Assembly (NCBI RefSeq): GCF_029227915.1
Contig: NC_079882.1
Location: 7,812,001-7,876,000 of the forward strand
Direction of reading: 5' to 3'
Source: Hydractinia symbiolongicarpus
Taxonomy: Eukaryota; Cnidaria; Hydrozoa; Anthoathecata; Hydractiniidae
DNA: 64,000 nucleotides
A program made the translations under genes and the position numbers. How positions within the stretch are numbered: the stretch's first letter is position 1; each line of letters opens with the position of its first letter. This document shows positions 12,101 through 22,417 of this stretch, piece by piece. A model generated the notes under the pieces. That model saw only the letters and a list, made by a program, of their open reading frames with translations. It did not search any database and had not been told where the DNA came from.

Positions 12101-15100
12101 TTATACTATCACCATTAAAGTGTACGAATATGCTCGTTGGTTCTGGGCATTTAAATCAGTTACGACTACTGGAACTGGGCAAACGATCTCACCTCTTCAA
12201 CAGCAAGATGCCAATCACAATGCTGTTTTAGGAGTGAGTAACTAGTGATTATTTACGTAGCCTGTTGGTGTTTGTGGCGGTATGCTTCAGTTCCAATGAC
12301 CTTGAGATTTTTTAATTAAGGGTTAATCTAGTAATGGAAAGTAACATTTGTTTGTTTACTCTTTTGGGAATACTAAAACTAGCAATCTTTGTTTACATAG
12401 GGCGGTGCTAAATTATACAGCAGTACTTTAAGAGGACAAGTTCTTTGGTTTGAATCATTTGGTGCTTTTGCAGTACTTGGAGATTATGCTGGTAAGTGAA
12501 AAGTATAAAAAAAACTTTTTTGGTTTTGCATTAACACATGCAACCTTGGAAATTGTTTCCAGCTCTTTAAATTTTTAAGTTTAAGACCTTAGTGAGATGA
12601 ATATTTTTTTGTTTGTTAGACACTTGCGTGAGCGATCCTGATAGATGTTCAACAAGCGATGAAGGTGGCGAAGTTGGAAGTAATGGCTTCACCCAGGGAT
12701 TAACTGTTGCTTTTTGGATGAAAATTACATCAGCTGATTTGAGCATTGCAGACGGTGATAAAGACCAACAGCACCAATATATAATTTCCAGTGGTGGGCA
12801 GGTCAGCAATTCAAGAGGTTTTTCATTTTTGTACGCAGCAGAAGAACAGAAATTCAAGTTGCAGTTACAAACGAAAAAATATGTATACATGATTGAATTT
12901 GACAACATGCCAGAAACATGGGCACACATTGCATTCACATGGAAAGCAGAAGGTGAAATAGATTATGTTTAGTCTCATTAAATATTACTTTACCTACAAA
13001 CATTTTGCTTTGTTCACGTATCTTTCGTTTCTTTGCTTTTTTCACTTTTCTTCGAAGCAAAAAATTGTCTTTTAAGTGGATTAGAAATTAGTGTTTGTTA
13101 TCTTCAGTTTGACTTTTAAAGAGAACCATTTTAGAGAACCTGTGACACTGTTATCTATTATCTTTTTATTTTAGGCCAACTGGTTTTGTACATTAATGGT
13201 CAATTGAAAGATACAAAGGATAAACAAGAAAAGACATTTGAGTCTGATACACATACTAAACTTACATTGGGAAAACCAAATCATATTGATAAACATTTCG
13301 GTCGTTTCAAGATGGACATGCTCGCTATATTTTATTACCAATTGACTTTATCACAAATTGAGCAAATGTCTGGTCGTAAGTCCATTCATTTTTTAATTTT
13401 TTTCTTTTCCCCCTCTCATTTCTATCGTTATATAATAAAGGGTATTTTTATTTAATAGAGAAAATTGAAGGAGGTAGTGAAGGAGGTAAGGAAATGCTTT
13501 TCATAGCTGACGCTCTCTAATTCGACGCCCCTTTATTCGTTAACCTCTCGTTTTCGATACAAATTTGAGGTCCCGAAAATTTTGCTCCCTTATTCGATTT
13601 CTAGAGTGTAAAACGGCCTTTACACGTTTTCGAATTTCAAACGAGTTTCAGGCTTCGGATTTTCGTACGTTCGATTTCTAAAAGTTTTCAAAACAAACAG
13701 GTTCCCAAGAAAAAACTTGATATTCTGCAGAATGTTGAAAACAAAATAGTCTCGTTTATTTTTTGCATTCCGCTCTCTAATGCGACATTTACCCCCAAAT
13801 ATCGAATTAGAGAGGCTATTCGATAAGCTCTCTAATTCGATGAATATCTCATTCCCCTTGAATATCGAATTAGAGAGCGTCAACTGTATGCTAATTTGCA
13901 TCTGATTGCAAAACTATCGTTGTAAAGCTAAAGGCACAAACACGTTATATATTATATAAAGGTTCAAATGTACATAAACCTCTGAATATTCTCTTTATAC
14001 ACACACACTTTGTATGCACACACATACTCCGTACTAGGTAACACGGGTGATCTTGGCGCGCCCACTTTATCGCCCACAACTCCAAGCACAAACACTGGAC
14101 CTTCATCAGCTACACTGCCTATAACAGTAACGCCTACGTCTCCAGGTAGCACTTCCGGCAGTAGCAGCAGCGGTGGGAGCAGCAGCAGCAGTGGTTCCTC
14201 GAGCGGAAGTAGCAGCAGTTCAAGCAGTGGTGGTAGCGGTAGCAGCTCTAGCAGCGGTGGCAGCAGTAGCAGCAGTGGAGGCAATAATGTCACACCTACA
14301 GGGGGTGCCCCAGTTACACCAACAGCTGCAGCCACTACGAAACCAGCCGTTGGAACAACCATCAGACCGGCCACGCAACCACCTACAAAGGTTACCCCAA
14401 CAGGTAAGAAGACCTTTCGCTTTGTAGACTGCTAGTTTGAGGTTTCTAACCATTAACCATCCACTTCTGGCTGTATGTTAAGAAATTTGTTATGTGCCAA
14501 TATAAACATTCTGTTTGAGTATAAAAGCTTTGGTGCGTTGGTTTCTTTTAGACAAACCGAACGGTGTTTGTAATGCCAAGGTTGATATTGTATTGGTTGT
14601 TGATAACTCTGGTTCAATCGAAGCAAGAGGGAGAGAAGGCTACTTCGAGCAAATCAAAATGTTCATTAAAAACATGATGAAATTATTCAAAGTTGGTACT
14701 TCAGCCAATGTTGCGATTATCGAGGCATCTTCAGATGCTCGTGTGATTGCCAAATTTGGCGATGTAAAAGATAAAATGTCGTTTGATCAATATATCAACA
14801 ATTTGAATTATAAACGAGAGCGTTCTTTCATTGGTAAGTTCTTTATGTACACTCTATACTGATTGGTTGATTTTAAGGATTTGTCGTACATAGTTTACGA
14901 AATCGTTTTAATCGATTCGTACTTACTGTCTTCAAAATCACTGAATATCTATGACACGCGGTTTTGCAGTCACATTTCTTATTTATTCGTATATTGTTTA
15001 TATTGTCTTTTCATTCAACAAAGTACCATTTGATTCTTGCCCGTTTGTCATATTCACCAATGTTTTAACATTTAGGAAAAGCTCTCGAGTTAGCTAGAAC

Positions 15101-18100
15101 TGACGTCTTTGCTAAAATTCAATGCAAACAAGGTGCTAAGCTAATGCTTGTCATTACTGATGGTTATGCTTCTGATGACGTCACACTACCTGGAATTGAA
15201 TTACGTGACATGGGTGTGGTTATGTTAGGTATTGGATATGGACCCGAAAGTCAGCTGATGAGGTACACCCTGGAAAGCCTGTCATCAGATCCAAAGGATC
15301 AATTCACATTCATTTTCTGTTATGATAGATTGGTTGAATCAACACAACAAATTGTTAAGCGAGCTTGTGAAGGTACGTGCATTTTTAAAGAGCCTTCGTT
15401 AAAAATTGTTCATTTTTAAAAAGTTCTTAAATACAAATTTTTTTATATTTTTCATTGTTGTCGTAATGTCATTGTTGTCGTAATTTTTTAAACCGATTTA
15501 ACTAAACATTATCTAAGCATTTCTTGATTGTACTCTACCCATGATCAGGAATGGATAGTTTCATTGACGGTGCATGTTCTTCTAAAATATCAACAAACTT
15601 TGTAACAAACTGTATTTTCATTTTTTTAGCTGCCATGGAAGCTTCGACCGTCGATACTACAGATAATGTTGATAATAATCCTATCAAAGGAGGTGGGTCT
15701 TACTGCAACCAATGCTCTAAAAATGTAGCAGGAAACAAAAAAATACCCAAGCTAATTTAATGTCAGAACCTTTAGCAGAAAGAAAATTTCGCGTAAATTG
15801 CGCTAATAATACGTTTTGCGTTTATTTAAAATCGGATCAATTTAGACAAATGATGTTAATTATACTTTAAAAATGGAGATTCGCAAAATTAATTACGCAT
15901 AATCTAGATTTAGCGGGAAAGTATTTTTCGCGATTCACAACATATAACATTGATCTATAATTTTTTAATAACAATGTGATAATATACAAGCTACATCATA
16001 GAAAACATTTATCCCTGTTAGTGTGTATAAACGTTCCCAAAAAGAGTCCATCCTATATACCGATCTTATATACCTTAACAACATCGCTATTTTTTACTTT
16101 GTTTTTGATAATTTTAGCGGTAGGAACAGAATTCATCACGTATTTCATGAACGAAGCGAACAGGTACCGAAGAGAGCACAGTGCCATCCCATTGACATGG
16201 TCTACAGAGCTTAGTTTGAAAGCTCAGCAATGGGCTGAATACCTGGCTGGTGAAGATAAGTACGTATCACTTCTGGTAGTAAACTTATAAAGCAAATAAG
16301 ATATTTCTAAACATTGTTTTGGAGCACTATTTGATTAGCAACTTATCAAATATCTCTCTCGTCAATAATTGTAGCAAATAGGTTCTTATTTGTTTATTTA
16401 TTTTCATATTTATATTACCTTGAATTTTATTTTAGATTACTAACGAAACCCAAAGTTCATTACGGACAGACGTTGTATATTTCTCCTAAGCCTGGACCAA
16501 TCGCTGCGCAGATTGCTGTTCGTGCTTGGTACAATCAAATTATATATTTCGATTTCCAAAAACCAAGAATCTCAGAACTGAACAGTTATTTTGTTCAACT
16601 CGTATGGCGATCAACCACTGATGTTGGTGTAGGAAAATATCAATCAGCTTCCGGCAAAACATACGTTGTGGCTTTCTACAATCCTGTTGGAAATAGTGAT
16701 GATGGACTGACTTTCAACGTGTTGGCAATGACAAGTAAGTTAGACGGTCTATGGTAACAACAGCAACAATGAATTTTTTTAAGGAAAAAAGGGGTTTTTT
16801 CTACTGAAAACATACTGAATAAAAGTTGTTTTTTTAATATTGAGTGGATTCAGTAAACTTTTTCAAAACAATAAAAAAAATGGCCGCTGAGAAACATATT
16901 GTAAGAAGGGAAATCAGTATATATAGGCATAACGTATCATTTGATCTTCCTTTTCAGGTTCTGCCGTAACAGGAGTTAAATCTGGTTACTGCCCAACTGG
17001 CTATCAAGCTAGCAGTGAATATTGCTATAAACTGTACTCTGAGCCCGTTACTTGGGAAGAAGCTGTTGCAACGTGCAGTGCGCAGAAGGGAGCATTAACA
17101 TCCATCACCCGCGATGAAGAGCATTATTTTATTTTCAGTGTTCTCCATACTCATTCTGTAAAGACGACATGGTTAGGCCTTAACGACAGGTAAAAAATAT
17201 CAATTTATTACTTTAATTCTTTGCTTCGATTTTATAGTTTTACAATGCCTCTATTTCAATGTCAAGGAGTGGTTTTTATACCGATTCAGTTTTCTATACT
17301 AAAAATAAATAATCATGATTAAATAACAAATAATTAACCTTTCCTTTTATCTGCATTTCTTTTCTTTTAGAATGCAAGAAGGATCATTTTCTTGGGTCGA
17401 TGGCGCCCCATTGTCGTTCAATGGTTGGACCAACCCACCAGAAGTAGATGGTCAAAAGAATTGCGTACAATTGACAACTGATGTTGGATGGGAGAATGTC
17501 GCATGTGACGCGCAAAATCCATTCATATGTAAAACAATCAGACCAGGTAGACTTGCAAACTTAAAAACCTGTCTTTTTAGTGATCTCTGTTCATAGTGCA
17601 CACTGTTACCAAATGCTATCTTCAAATTTTTAGGTGACTTGATTTTTATGGTGACTATTCATTACCCAACACAACCATGGTCACAAGACTTAGTGTATGG
17701 AACAACACCGGCTGCTGTTGAACTGATACAACGTGTTGAAAAATTGGTAAGACTTTTTGTTATTAAGGATTACTTTTACTACCACGTAGGTAAATTGTCA
17801 TTTTGTTCTTTTATCCAAAGCACATGCTCGTAAAACTTATCTGTGTTAATGTTAGAAAGAACCCGTTGTACTCACAAAGCTGCCAAACTCGTTTTTATTT
17901 TCATTGCTCTTTACCTGTTTAACTCTCCCTAATTTTCCTCCTAGATCATGAGCATTTATGGTACAAAGGATTGGTTCTTGAGCTACACAATTAAAGCCTT
18001 CAGGTAGGAAAAATGCAATCAAATGAGAATTTTTAAACTGTCAAACAACAATTTGAAAACGAATGCAAATTTTCCAAATCTCCTGCTTCATCTACGGGGC

Positions 18101-19607
18101 ATCTTGTATTTTCTCTGATAATGGGACGTTGATAACCGAGGGTCCCTGGAAATCTATCCCTCTGCTGCCTTTTTAATAATTTTTACATTTTTCTTCTGCA
18201 GAGGTCATGTCAGTGTGTTCATTGATATGGAGCTTCGCTTCTCTCCAACTGCACCAATCGATCCCATCGCACCTCTGAAGAACGTCACATACACAGAAGA
18301 TTGTGATGATTTCATCTGTGATTTGACTGACGTGCAAATTGTACCAGGTAAAGTGCCAGATTTTGCAGTTAAACATCAGGTGGAAGGTTTTGCAATAACA
18401 AAAAGTGATTGTAGTAGATCTGTCGTTGTGAAAACATAAGTATTTAACAGATTGATTTTTACATTGACTTAGTACTTATAAGAAACAGCAGGCTTTCAGG
18501 CTTTCCTGGTAAAACTGTTTAAAAGTAAAAAATGTAAAGTATTGAGAAAAACGAAAGGGTGCATGAAGGATTAAAATTTATCATCTGTTCTTTCAGCTGT
18601 CAACATCACATATAATGGAACTTGCTCGCCAAGTTGCTACACAAGTTGTACACCAAACTGTGCTCCTGCATGCTGCTCACCTCAGACACTTCCTACATAC
18701 TATACGTATGAAGTAGTACAAGTGCCTGGAGATACATCATCTGTTCCTCCTCCGCCTCCACCTCCCCCGCCGCCGCCACCACCACCTCCACCACCGCCAC
18801 CACGTAAGTACTTAATATTTATATTTGGAAAGATGACCACGTGCATTTATACTTTAATTAGTGTGTTAATTTTTTACGTGAATTTAACATTTAAAAGCAT
18901 TCAATTTTGTTGATTTAACACCTTAAGGGAATTAGGCAAGTAAATTAGGCAAAAGAAAATTTCACGAAGATTCTCAATGTACATCGTTTTTCAAGGGCGT
19001 TTATGTAGGAGGCGTTATATAAATACTGCTGAAGTTGAAATTGACATATATGTAGTTCCAGATAAACCAGAAATAAAAAAATTAATGTCATCTTTTGAAA
19101 TGAAAAAAAAATTTAAATTTTGCGGAAATTAATTTTTGCGAAATTGATTGGAAAAAACTGGCGATATTCGCGAAAACTTTCCAAAAGACCTTGTATGTAT
19201 AAATATGACATATTGATAGTAATCGTTGTTACCGCCGTCCAGTTGTTACATGTTAGCAACCCATTTGCTTAAAAATTATTTTAAAAAATTGTAGCACATT
19301 AAAGAAAATGAATACAAAAAAGGTATATGCAGTCCAAATCTTAAGGTTTTCGAGAAACGATTGAAAAAGCACTCTTAACATCTTAGCATCGTATTCTAAA
19401 CAATTATAAAATCATTGCATCAAACATATGTCTTACTCAGATCCTTCTTTTTTAGCACTTCAACCACCACCGACCTTTTCATACTGCGCACCCGACTGTC
19501 AAACAACATGTACAAGTGCATGCCCACCAGAATGTTGCAGTCCAATATCAAGAAAAAGAAAAAGGATGGAAATCATGAAGAAAAGATGGTTTCCACAGAA
19601 ATCGTAG
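6148..19607 (+). CDS. Nematocyst-type mosaic protein: VWA, LamG x2, VWA, SCP, C-type lectin, SEA, minicollagen CRD x2
   Basis: 29 exons join with GT-AG boundaries into 5004 nt (1667 aa) without a stop. Exons: 6148-6214, 6970-7187, 7749-7976, 8855-9023, 9310-9345, 9510-9646, 10262-10376, 10650-10800, 10927-11075, 11297-11527, 11688-11870, 12100-12233, 12401-12491, 12620-12952, 13175-13375, 13459-13485, 14038-14403, 14552-14833, 15076-15372, 15630-15692, 16118-16259, 16436-16734, 16958-17189, 17371-17546, 17634-17746, 17945-18003, 18202-18347, 18597-18803, 19456-19607. Exon 1 encodes a signal peptide (about residues 1-23). Minicollagen cysteine-rich domains drive disulfide polymerisation of the nematocyst capsule wall. 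NOWA, a known capsule-wall protein, also joins SCP, lectin and cysteine-rich domains. The inferred role is a secreted capsule-wall or capsule-matrix component made in cnidocytes. No Gly-X-Y collagen stretch is present. The last residues are basic (RKRKR). Alternative exons cannot be excluded. Confidence 0.85.
6970..9023 (+). other. VWA domain 1 (exons 2-4)
   Basis: Residues about 26-227. A MIDAS metal-binding motif is visible: DGSGS near the start, TYTG in exon 3 and LLTDG in the fourth strand. VWA domains bind ligands through this metal site and are common in extracellular matrix proteins. Flanking introns are phase 1; the two internal introns are phase 0. In exon 4 the acceptor at 8853-8854 (TTTTAG) keeps the frame, whereas the nearby CAG at 8858-8859 does not. 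A 12-codon exon at 9310-9345 follows as a linker. Confidence 0.85.
9510..11527 (+). other. Module A1 plus LamG-like domain 1 (exons 6-10)
   Basis: Exons 6-7 encode module A1 (residues about 240-323), an unnamed segment that recurs later in the gene. Exons 8-10 encode a laminin-G/concanavalin-like jelly roll (about 324-500), starting at CVSDPDKC and including an SSGGQ turn, FTWHAEAD and a FGRFLMD segment near the end. LamG domains bind glycans or matrix proteins, but no ligand can be predicted here. Confidence 0.75.
10144..10222 (+). repeat. GTT-rich intronic microsatellite
   Basis: Imperfect (GTT)n tract inside intron 6 of the mosaic gene, shortly upstream of the exon starting at 10262. Simple sequence, probably length-variable. 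Confidence 0.75.
11688..11870 (+). other. Poly-serine linker exon 1 (exon 11)
   Basis: One 61-codon exon almost entirely of Ser with a few Gly, Pro and Ala. Codons switch from AGC runs to TCN runs, the look of repeat expansion under selection for the residue rather than the codon. It separates the two A+LamG units and is probably a flexible, possibly O-glycosylated spacer. Confidence 0.8.
12100..13375 (+). other. Module A2 plus LamG-like domain 2 (exons 12-15)
   Basis: A second copy of the A+LamG unit (residues about 562-814). The intron between exons 12 and 13 has the same phase (0) as the one between exons 6 and 7. CVSDPDRC, SSGGQ, FTWKAEG and FGRFKMD match the first copy at the same places. 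The intron that splits copy 1 after SSGGQ is absent here, so exon 14 corresponds to exons 8 + 9. Confidence 0.78.
13459..14403 (+). other. Microexon and Ser/Thr/Gly linker exon (exons 16-17)
   Basis: A 27-nt microexon (13459-13485, Gly/Ser/Glu) and a 366-nt exon (14038-14403) rich in Ser, Thr, Gly and Pro. Both are bounded by phase-1 introns, so either could be skipped without a frame change. They form the spacer before VWA 2 (residues about 815-945) and are likely O-glycosylated. Confidence 0.7.
13506..13886. mobile_element. Tigger/pogo-like MITE inside intron 16
   Basis: Inverted termini GACGCTCTCTAATTCGA (17 bp, perfect) lie at about 13509-13525 and 13864-13880, with TA dinucleotides outside (13504-13505 and 13887-13888) as a possible target duplication. 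The right end reads CAGTTGACGCTC on the minus strand, a form recalled from Tigger/pogo ends; the left end has lost a base or two. Further inverted CTCTCTAATTCGA copies lie inside. At about 381 bp it has no coding capacity. Confidence 0.55.
14552..15372 (+). other. VWA domain 2 (exons 18-19)
   Basis: Residues about 946-1138. DNSGS and VITDG give the first and last parts of a MIDAS site. The middle motif reads SFIG where VWA 1 has TYTG, so a Ser stands in for the usual Thr ligand; metal binding may be altered but is not excluded. Intron positions differ from VWA 1, arguing for separate acquisition or old divergence. A 63-nt acidic linker exon follows (15630-15692). Confidence 0.82.
16118..16734 (+). 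other. SCP/CAP domain (exons 21-22)
   Basis: Residues about 1160-1306. It begins with a helix carrying NEANRYRREH and ends with QLVWRSTTDVGVGK and a YVVAFYNPVGN strand, the CAP signature arrangement of GAPR-1-like members. The His of the usual GHFTQ motif is replaced by Tyr. CAP domains also occur in NOWA. Confidence 0.82.
16958..17546 (+). other. C-type lectin domain (exons 23-24)
   Basis: Residues about 1307-1442, with six cysteines as in long-form C-type lectin domains, the WLGLND core and a WENVAC segment near the end. The EPN or QPD calcium/sugar motif is not present (PPE stands at that place), so classical calcium-dependent sugar binding is doubtful. Confidence 0.87.
17634..18347 (+). 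other. SEA-like domain (exons 25-27)
   Basis: Residues about 1443-1548. The order MVTIHY, a helix ending in VEKL, an IYGTKDWF loop, then AFRGHVSVFIDMELRF follows the SEA fold pattern. The self-cleavage motif GSVVV reads GHVSV, so the nucleophilic Ser is missing and autoproteolysis is not expected. Assigned by pattern, not by search. Confidence 0.6.
18597..19607 (+). other. Two minicollagen cysteine-rich domains flanking polyproline (exons 28-29)
   Basis: CRD 1 (18623-18676) and CRD 2 (19485-19538) each fit CX3CX3CX3CX3CC exactly, 18 residues each. Between them lies a run of about 20 prolines, split by the last intron, followed by LQPPP. Minicollagens carry such CRDs next to polyproline at both ends of a short collagen helix. 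Here the collagen helix is absent and the whole cassette forms the C-terminal tail. Confidence 0.9.
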
Positions 19608-21779
19608 AAACAACAATTATAAAAAGAAGACAAAGCTTCTTTGGCCGCAAGAATGATATTATTGTTAAAACTTACAAACGCTAAGTTCGATCAAAAAGCG
19701 ATCTTGTAAAAAGAAACATGGAAATTCCATTTATAAATATTTATAAGTTCTAATTATAATTTATTTACTTATTTAACTAATATTTTAGAAAACTCTATTT
19801 TTCCTATATAGTATAGAAAGCGTAAACTCGCTATGCTATGAAATTTTAGTCATCTTGAAGTACAAACATTATGTTATAAACATATTCAATATAAAACACC
19901 CTTTAAAAGGCAATCGTCATTAGAATTTGTTTTTGGAAACAATCTCGATAACTCTTCTACTAAGTCTCCTCTAGAATACCGAATAAGGGGAAGGGGATTA
20001 AACTTGCGTAGGGGGTGAAAAATGTATTGCAAATTAAAAATTGGGAGGAGATACAAAATAGAAAACATAGAATGGTTGCTCTATTCAATCAAATGACGTC
20101 ACTACAATGCAACATGGTTCTTGATTCTTTTCTTCAGTATTATTCGGTACTCTGGAGTACTTGTCGGTGTCTCACTGCGTATAGTTTATTACACAATTCG
20201 GAAAAACTTGGTATAGTTTACTAGCTTTAGTTACTATTTATTTTAACTTATACTAACAAACAAGCCATGGTGGTGCAAAACTTTGCTTTTAGGGAAAAAG
20301 TCCAATTTCATTGGGAAAATTGTGGTCCACCTTTGAATTCCAAATTAAATGTAGCATTTGAAACACACGCGATAAATTTACCACAGACAGTACGAAGTTC
20401 TTTGTACTGGGCGCTGTGAACGGCATTCAGATGGAATTGGACTTTTAGAGAATTGTTACTACCAGGCTAATTAATATTTAATCAGGGCCGAACACAGGTG
20501 AAATCAAACGTGATAATTTGACATTTGTTTATGTTCCACTCTTAACGTTGTAGTATTTTGTAATGAAATAAACATTTCATCAAATCAGAACGTGATGTTA
20601 CCGATCTCGAACCCACTTCCTTTTTTATCGATTCGTAAGTGGTAAACTGTTGCTTTTAAAATTATCGATAACAATAATAAAAGAACAAATGATAAGTGAA
20701 ATCTTTCGTGTAACATTTTCTCTTCGTTACTTAAACATTGTTGCAGTAATTCTTTGTTCATCATTACATCCAAATAATGTAAAAATAAGGTTGTTTAGGT
20801 CAATTTGGTGCCCGGGAAGATGCCCTGGGACGAGGTTGGCTCTAGAGGTCTGTTGCAAATTCCAAGGGAGCGATTATAAAGTAAAAATTTATTGTTAGGT
20901 GGATGAAATCTTCTTTTTTCTACTTTTCTGTCCCTACATTATTTGTTGCGTCGTGAAATTTGTTTGGAATATTCTACTCGCAACAACACTTAAGGGATGA
21001 GTATTTTAAAAATGTTTGACATCTTCGATACTTGGATATGTTTCATACTTACCATGTCAACAATAAAAAATTAAAAATAATAAAGAAAAAATAAATATAT
21101 GTGTGGGAAATCTAAACTTCTGGATGTGCTTATTTTTACCCTTTTTCCAAACACCAATATTCTTCTTTGTGATTTTCTAATAAAGTTGCAAAATTAAAAA
21201 TACATAGAGTAGAAAGGGACAAACCTATTCGACAATGGTTTTTCTTTCAGCAATTCTAGGCTCGCATTATATTATTCAATTAATTTAGGCTCAGTAAGTT
21301 CTTATATATTAAAAAAAATCTCAGCTTTAGCGTACATTCACTCTAAAATTAGTAAGTAACGGTAAGTTTTAACGTCCTTGGGGATTCCATCCTAACGGTT
21401 GGCTCTTCCTCCCTTCTGACTGTAACTATGTTACATTACCGCCAGAGATACGTATAGCATTGCTCTAACTTGCTTGCCTGCCACACAAGCGGTTAGCGTT
21501 ATGAAAAAAACTTTGTGGCATTTACATATCCCTCAAATTTTCCAAAAAAATTCGAAACGTTCGAATCCTTTCTTGCATCCAGGTTTCTGCGATCATAAAA
21601 AAATCCAAAAAGTAGAGGGGATACAAATACGAGAGAGATTCTTTGAAATTGTGTCAAAATAAAAGTTACATGTCATGGTGGTAAATGAAAAATGTACATA
21701 CAAGTAAAAAAATACATGGATTAAATTTTACAAATTAAGAAATTTTCGCTAATTTAGGTGAAACATTGAATTCAAATAC
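19608..21779. other. Intergenic, 3' flank of the mosaic gene
   Basis: Holds the 3' UTR of the gene ending at 19607. No AATAAA was seen close to the stop; an ATTAAA lies near 19997 and an AATAAA near 20568. A TGCCCTGGGACGAGGTTG segment at about 20820-20840 resembles a segment near 60890 and is probably part of a dispersed repeat. No coding gene is supported. Confidence 0.5.
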
Positions 21780-22417
21780 TTAAAAGGAAGAAACTTTCGC
21801 TGGAAGTGAGTTTCGCGGTTTCGCGGGTTTTGGGGCCTTTCCGCAAAAGTTTCTTCCGCGAAATTATCTAAAAGGCGTAGTCCGCGAAAGTATTTTCCCG
21901 CGAATTTTTCTAAAACGTGTTGTCTGCGAAAGTTTTTTCCCGCGAAATTTTTTGTAAATTTAGTTCCCAGTGAAGGCTTTTTATATTAATTGTATTTAAC
22001 CACTCAGTAAAAGCAAAAAACAAGTATCGTTGTCCTAATTTTTTTGTTTCATTACCTAAGTTTATAGAAATGGCTTTAAAAAGAAAGGTTTAGAAACTAT
22101 AACAAAAGTGATACAGAAGCAGAACTATAATTTTTATAATTTTTGTCAACGAAAAAATAATTTTTATTCAAAAGGCTGATGAATTTCGGAAGATTGCGAA
22201 GACATTATAATCATAGACTAAGAATATTATATAGTACTTTTTGTGCGATAAAATAATTACAACATTCATATCCTTTGTTTTATTGTCCACGAAAGTGTCT
22301 TCCCGTAAAAAAAAATTCAAATTGCTTGTCCGCGAAAGTTTTTTTCCGCGATATGCAAAATTTTCGCGGTTATTCCGAACCGCGAAACTTTCTTCCAACG
22401 AAAGTTTCTTCCTTTAA
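21780..22417. mobile_element. MITE with long terminal inverted repeats and TTAA flanks
   Basis: The left end (from 21784, AAGGAAGAAACTTTCGCTGG) and the right end read on the minus strand (AGGAAGAAACTTTCGTTGG) match over about 36 bases apart from a few substitutions, continuing to TTTCGCGGTT on both sides. TTAA lies at 21780-21783 and 22414-22417. Internal sequence repeats CCGCGAAA-type motifs in both orientations. About 638 bp, non-coding. TTAA target sites suggest mobilisation by a piggyBac-type transposase, but the family is not proven. Confidence 0.65.

Noticed and set aside
13964-14374. Antisense and alternative-frame reading frames over the Ser/Thr linker, including 14173-14427 and 14220-14453
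   Set aside because: They are by-products of the AGC/GGT-rich repeat. The plus-strand frame is fixed by phase-1 joins on both sides.
19415-19684. An 89-codon basic reading frame across the last exon
   Set aside because: It begins upstream of the acceptor and is out of frame with exon 28. The spliced frame gives a perfect minicollagen CRD and then a stop at 19605-19607.
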